This document shows positions 7,773-9,644 of a DNA stretch of 9,644 nt, piece after piece. Every line of letters starts with the position of its first letter. Position 1 is the stretch's first letter. A program made the position numbers and the translations under genes. Location of the stretch: NCBI GenBank assembly GCA_023249205.1, contig JAHFDC010000014.1, positions 1 to 9,644 on the forward strand. Reading direction: 5' to 3'. Under the pieces are notes generated by a model that ran no database searches, was not told where the DNA came from, and was given only the letters and a program-made list of their open reading frames with translations. The stretch is from Candidatus Methylomirabilota bacterium. Lineage in GTDB: Bacteria; Methylomirabilota; Methylomirabilia; Methylomirabilales; JACPAU01.

Positions 7773-8868
7773 TCCGACCGCCCACCCGGACGTAGGTCTG
7801 GCCGGGCAGTTGCCGGACGAGCCCCGCCATCTCCAGGGCGAACAGGCCCGCCGCCACCCGCCCGGCGGGGAGCGCCGTCCGGTTCGCCACCGCGTCAATG
7901 TGGGCCGGCTCAGCAGCCAGCACGCTCCAGATCACCCGCGCCTCCTCCGGCAGGTCTTCGGGCAGCGCAGGGGGAGGGGCCGCCGCCGGCCTCACCCAGC
8001 CCGGGATGACCTCCTCCAGGACGTCCGCCCAGTCCTCCGTGAGTTTCGCCCCCGCCTTGATCAGCCGGTTGGTCCCGGCCGAGGTTGCGGCCGTGACGGG
8101 GCCCGGGACGGCGAACACCTCCCGGTTCTGCTCGAGGGCTAAGCGGGCAGTCACGAGAGCCCCGCTCCGCTCCGCCGCCTCCACCACGACCACCCCCCGC
8201 GACAGCCCGCTGATGATCCGGTTGCGCCGGGGGAAATTCACCGGCAGCGGGCGCGTCGTGAGCGGGAACTCGGTCAGGAGCGCCCCCCGGCGGACCACCC
8301 GCTCGGCGAGGGCGCCCGAGCCGGCGGGATAGGTCACGTCGAGGCCACAGCCCAGGACCCCCAGGGTCACGCCGCCCGCCTCGAGCGCCCCGCGGTGGGC
8401 CGCTGAGTCAATCCCCCGCGCGAAGCCGCTGACGACCGCCACGCCGGCGCGAGCCAGATCCGACGCCAGCCGCTCCGCCACCATGCGCCCGTAGGGAGTG
8501 GCCTGCCGGGACCCCACCACCGCCACCGCCACTCCCTCGGGCGACGGCAGGCTCCCCCGGACGAAGAGGACCGGGGGGGGATCCGGAATCTGGCGGAGCA
8601 GCGGCGGGTAGGCCGGATCGGCGAGGGTGACGGCAGCGCAGCCGAGGGCGTGGAGACGGCTGAGTTCCCGGGCGACCTTCTCCGCCAATCCTGGATCCCG
8701 GAGGCCCGCGGCCACGTCGCGCGTTACCCCGGGGACGGCGGTCAGGGCTTCGGACGATGCGGCCGGAATGGCCCGAGCGTCCCCGAAGCGGGCCAGCAGC
8801 CCCGCTGCCCCCGCCGGCGGGAGGCCGGGGAGGAGCGCGAGGGCGACCAGGCCTTCCCGCTCGTCCAC
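7768..8868 (-). CDS. dprA: DNA-processing protein DprA (Smf)
   Basis: DprA binds incoming single-stranded DNA and loads RecA during natural transformation; it is also common in lineages not known to be competent. The protein has 366 residues. A helix-hairpin-helix/SAM-like segment covers about 1-60 (LPGLPPAGAAGLLARFGD, then VPGVT). The Rossmann-type core carries GSRQATPYG (119-127), SGFARGID (147-154), GCGLDVTYP (173-181), NFPRRNRIISGLS (211-223), SGALVTA (235-241) and AGTNRLI (264-270). After a Pro/Ala-rich linker (about 293-308) comes the C-terminal winged-helix domain (about 309-360) found in many DprA proteins. The start is GTG at 8868 with GGAGGAG five bases upstream. It sits directly before topA, as smf does in Bacillus subtilis. 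Whether the host is competent cannot be told from this window. Confidence 0.95.
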   Translation of the reverse strand: MDEREGLVALALLPGLPPAGAAGLLARFGDARAIPAASSEALTAVPGVTRDVAAGLRDPGLAEKVARELSRLHALGCAAVTLADPAYPPLLRQIPDPPPVLFVRGSLPSPEGVAVAVVGSRQATPYGRMVAERLASDLARAGVAVVSGFARGIDSAAHRGALEAGGVTLGVLGCGLDVTYPAGSGALAERVVRRGALLTEFPLTTRPLPVNFPRRNRIISGLSRGVVVVEAAERSGALVTARLALEQNREVFAVPGPVTAATSAGTNRLIKAGAKLTEDWADVLEEVIPGWVRPAAAPPPALPEDLPEEARVIWSVLAAEPAHIDAVANRTALPAGRVAAGLFALEMAGLVRQLPGQTYVRVGGRI

Positions 8869-8873
8869 GCGCG

Positions 8874-8880
8874 CTCCTCC
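8874..8880 (-). promoter_or_regulatory. Ribosome binding site of dprA
   Basis: On the minus strand GGAGGAG lies five bases upstream of the GTG at 8868-8866, in the 32-base gap after the preceding gene. The strong match fixes the GTG as the dprA start. Confidence 0.75.
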
Positions 8881-8900
8881 CGCCCTCGCGGGCCCGGCCC

Positions 8901-9644
8901 CTACGGCATCTTCGCTACCAGCCGGACCCGGTCCCCGACGTGGAGGTCGAGGTCGCTCCGGAGGACGCGCGCGGTCGCGGTCCGCCCGCTCACCCGGATC
9001 ACCACCAGCTCCCCCCGCAAGGTGGGGGTGAGCCGGACCTTAAAAAAGGCGCGCGGGTCGGAGGCGTACCCGGTCTCCCGGTAGACCGAGAAGAGGTCAC
9101 CCGGAACGATGCCGGCCTTGGAACCCAGGTCAATATAGACGATGTGGGATTCCCCCGCCGAGATCCGGCCCAGGTCGGCGTAGACGATCATCCCATCCGC
9201 GGTGACCGTGGTCGGGACCGCCGTCCCCAGCGCCGGGATGGCGGCCTCCTGGTAGCGCTGGACGGTGTCCCCTGCGGCCATGTCTTCACACCCGTAGATG
9301 ACATTCGCCCGGACCGACCTGTCCTGGACCTCCGTCACCTGGAGGAGCCCCCGGCCACGGACCAGATCCCCCAAGTTCCTCCATCCCCTGGGATGGCTGA
9401 TCCCCGTGCCCCGCTTGACCACCTGGAGGACCTCCCCCACCTGTACGGTGGTGCCGGAGCGGAGGCTCAAGAAGACCGTGTCCCCCGGCCCGATGGTGAG
9501 GCTGTCCCGGAGCGGCCGGAGGATGCTGCCGATCCCCAGCCCCCCCCCCTCGTGGATGAATCCCAGGCAGATGTACTGCCCGCGGGTGACGACGGGGAGG
9601 ACAGCCGGCGGCGGGGCGAGCGCGGACGGCGCCGGCTCCGGAAG
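8901..9644 (-). CDS. Envelope-type protein with duplicated beta-rich modules, C-terminal part (possible LysM protein)
   Basis: The frame is open to the window edge, so the N-terminus is missing; 247 codons remain before the TAG at 8903-8901. The visible part starts with a Pro/Ala-rich linker (residues 1-17 from the edge). Two alignable units of about 78 residues follow. Unit 1 (about 55-132) runs from DTVFLSLRSG through VQVGEVLQV to AAGDTVQRY. Unit 2 (about 167-245) runs from HIVYIDLGSK through IVPGDLFSV to HVGDRVRLV. Both end in a pattern like G-hydrophobic-x-V-x-x-V-x-x-R-[ST]-x-x-A, then D-[ML]-x-x-G-D-x-V. This is typical of small all-beta modules in envelope or flagellar-accessory proteins such as FlgT-like C-termini. 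LysM proteins are found before dprA in related loci, as I recall, but no LysM motif is in the visible part. A TTG at 9470 is an internal codon, not a start. Function unknown. Confidence 0.75.
   Translation of the reverse strand, partial: LPEPAPSALAPPPAVLPVVTRGQYICLGFIHEGGGLGIGSILRPLRDSLTIGPGDTVFLSLRSGTTVQVGEVLQVVKRGTGISHPRGWRNLGDLVRGRGLLQVTEVQDRSVRANVIYGCEDMAAGDTVQRYQEAAIPALGTAVPTTVTADGMIVYADLGRISAGESHIVYIDLGSKAGIVPGDLFSVYRETGYASDPRAFFKVRLTPTLRGELVVIRVSGRTATARVLRSDLDLHVGDRVRLVAKMP

Noticed and set aside
5974..8142. A 722-codon open frame on the plus strand opposite topA and dprA
   Set aside because: It is antisense to two certain genes, rich in His/Leu/Pro/Gly/Arg as expected of a GC-biased shadow frame, and shows no family motif.
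8885..8900. A small GCCC-GCGA-GGGC hairpin before dprA
   Set aside because: Four pairs only, in very GC-rich DNA and without a T-run; expected by chance.

Overview
This window is almost wall-to-wall coding on the minus strand of a very GC-rich bacterial chromosome. Eight genes run in one direction, read from the right edge to the left: the 3' part of a secreted or envelope-type beta-rich protein, then dprA, topA, trmFO, xerC, hslV, hslU, and the 5' part of a response regulator with REC and GAF domains. No tRNA, rRNA, CRISPR, insertion sequence or phage gene is visible. No gap exceeds 100 bases, and the long plus-strand open frames are antisense shadows of the real genes.

The order dprA-topA-trmFO-xerC-hslV-hslU is a recognised neighbourhood. 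Bacillus subtilis has smf-topA-gid-codV-clpQ-clpY-codY, and some deltaproteobacteria have a similar order. The high GC, the GTG starts and the protein style suggest a deep-branching Gram-negative-like lineage, for example the NC10/Methylomirabilota, Rokubacteria or deltaproteobacterial range. That placement is inference from style and synteny, and no marker in the window fixes it.

Layout on the minus strand: an envelope protein C-terminus (8901-9644, start outside the window); dprA (7768-8868), with a strong Shine-Dalgarno; topA (5212-7683), with five Cys4 zinc modules and a possible promoter at the dprA stop; trmFO (3841-5202), 9 bases after topA; a 95-base gap holding a hairpin; xerC (2843-3745), with a strong Shine-Dalgarno; hslV (2290 to about 2814), which has no normal start codon in its frame; hslU (950-2290), overlapping the hslV stop; and the REC-GAF regulator (1-953, end outside the window), overlapping hslU by ATGA.

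The genes cover DNA handling (DprA, TopA, XerC), tRNA T-loop methylation (TrmFO) and proteolysis (the HslVU protease with its ATPase). The tight spacing and stop/start overlaps make co-transcription very likely. This is mostly a conserved housekeeping operon, and I found no convincing new system. The points worth a second look are the missing hslV start, the REC-GAF protein in the position that codY holds in Firmicutes, the internally duplicated beta-module protein at the right edge, and a ten-base G run inside that gene.
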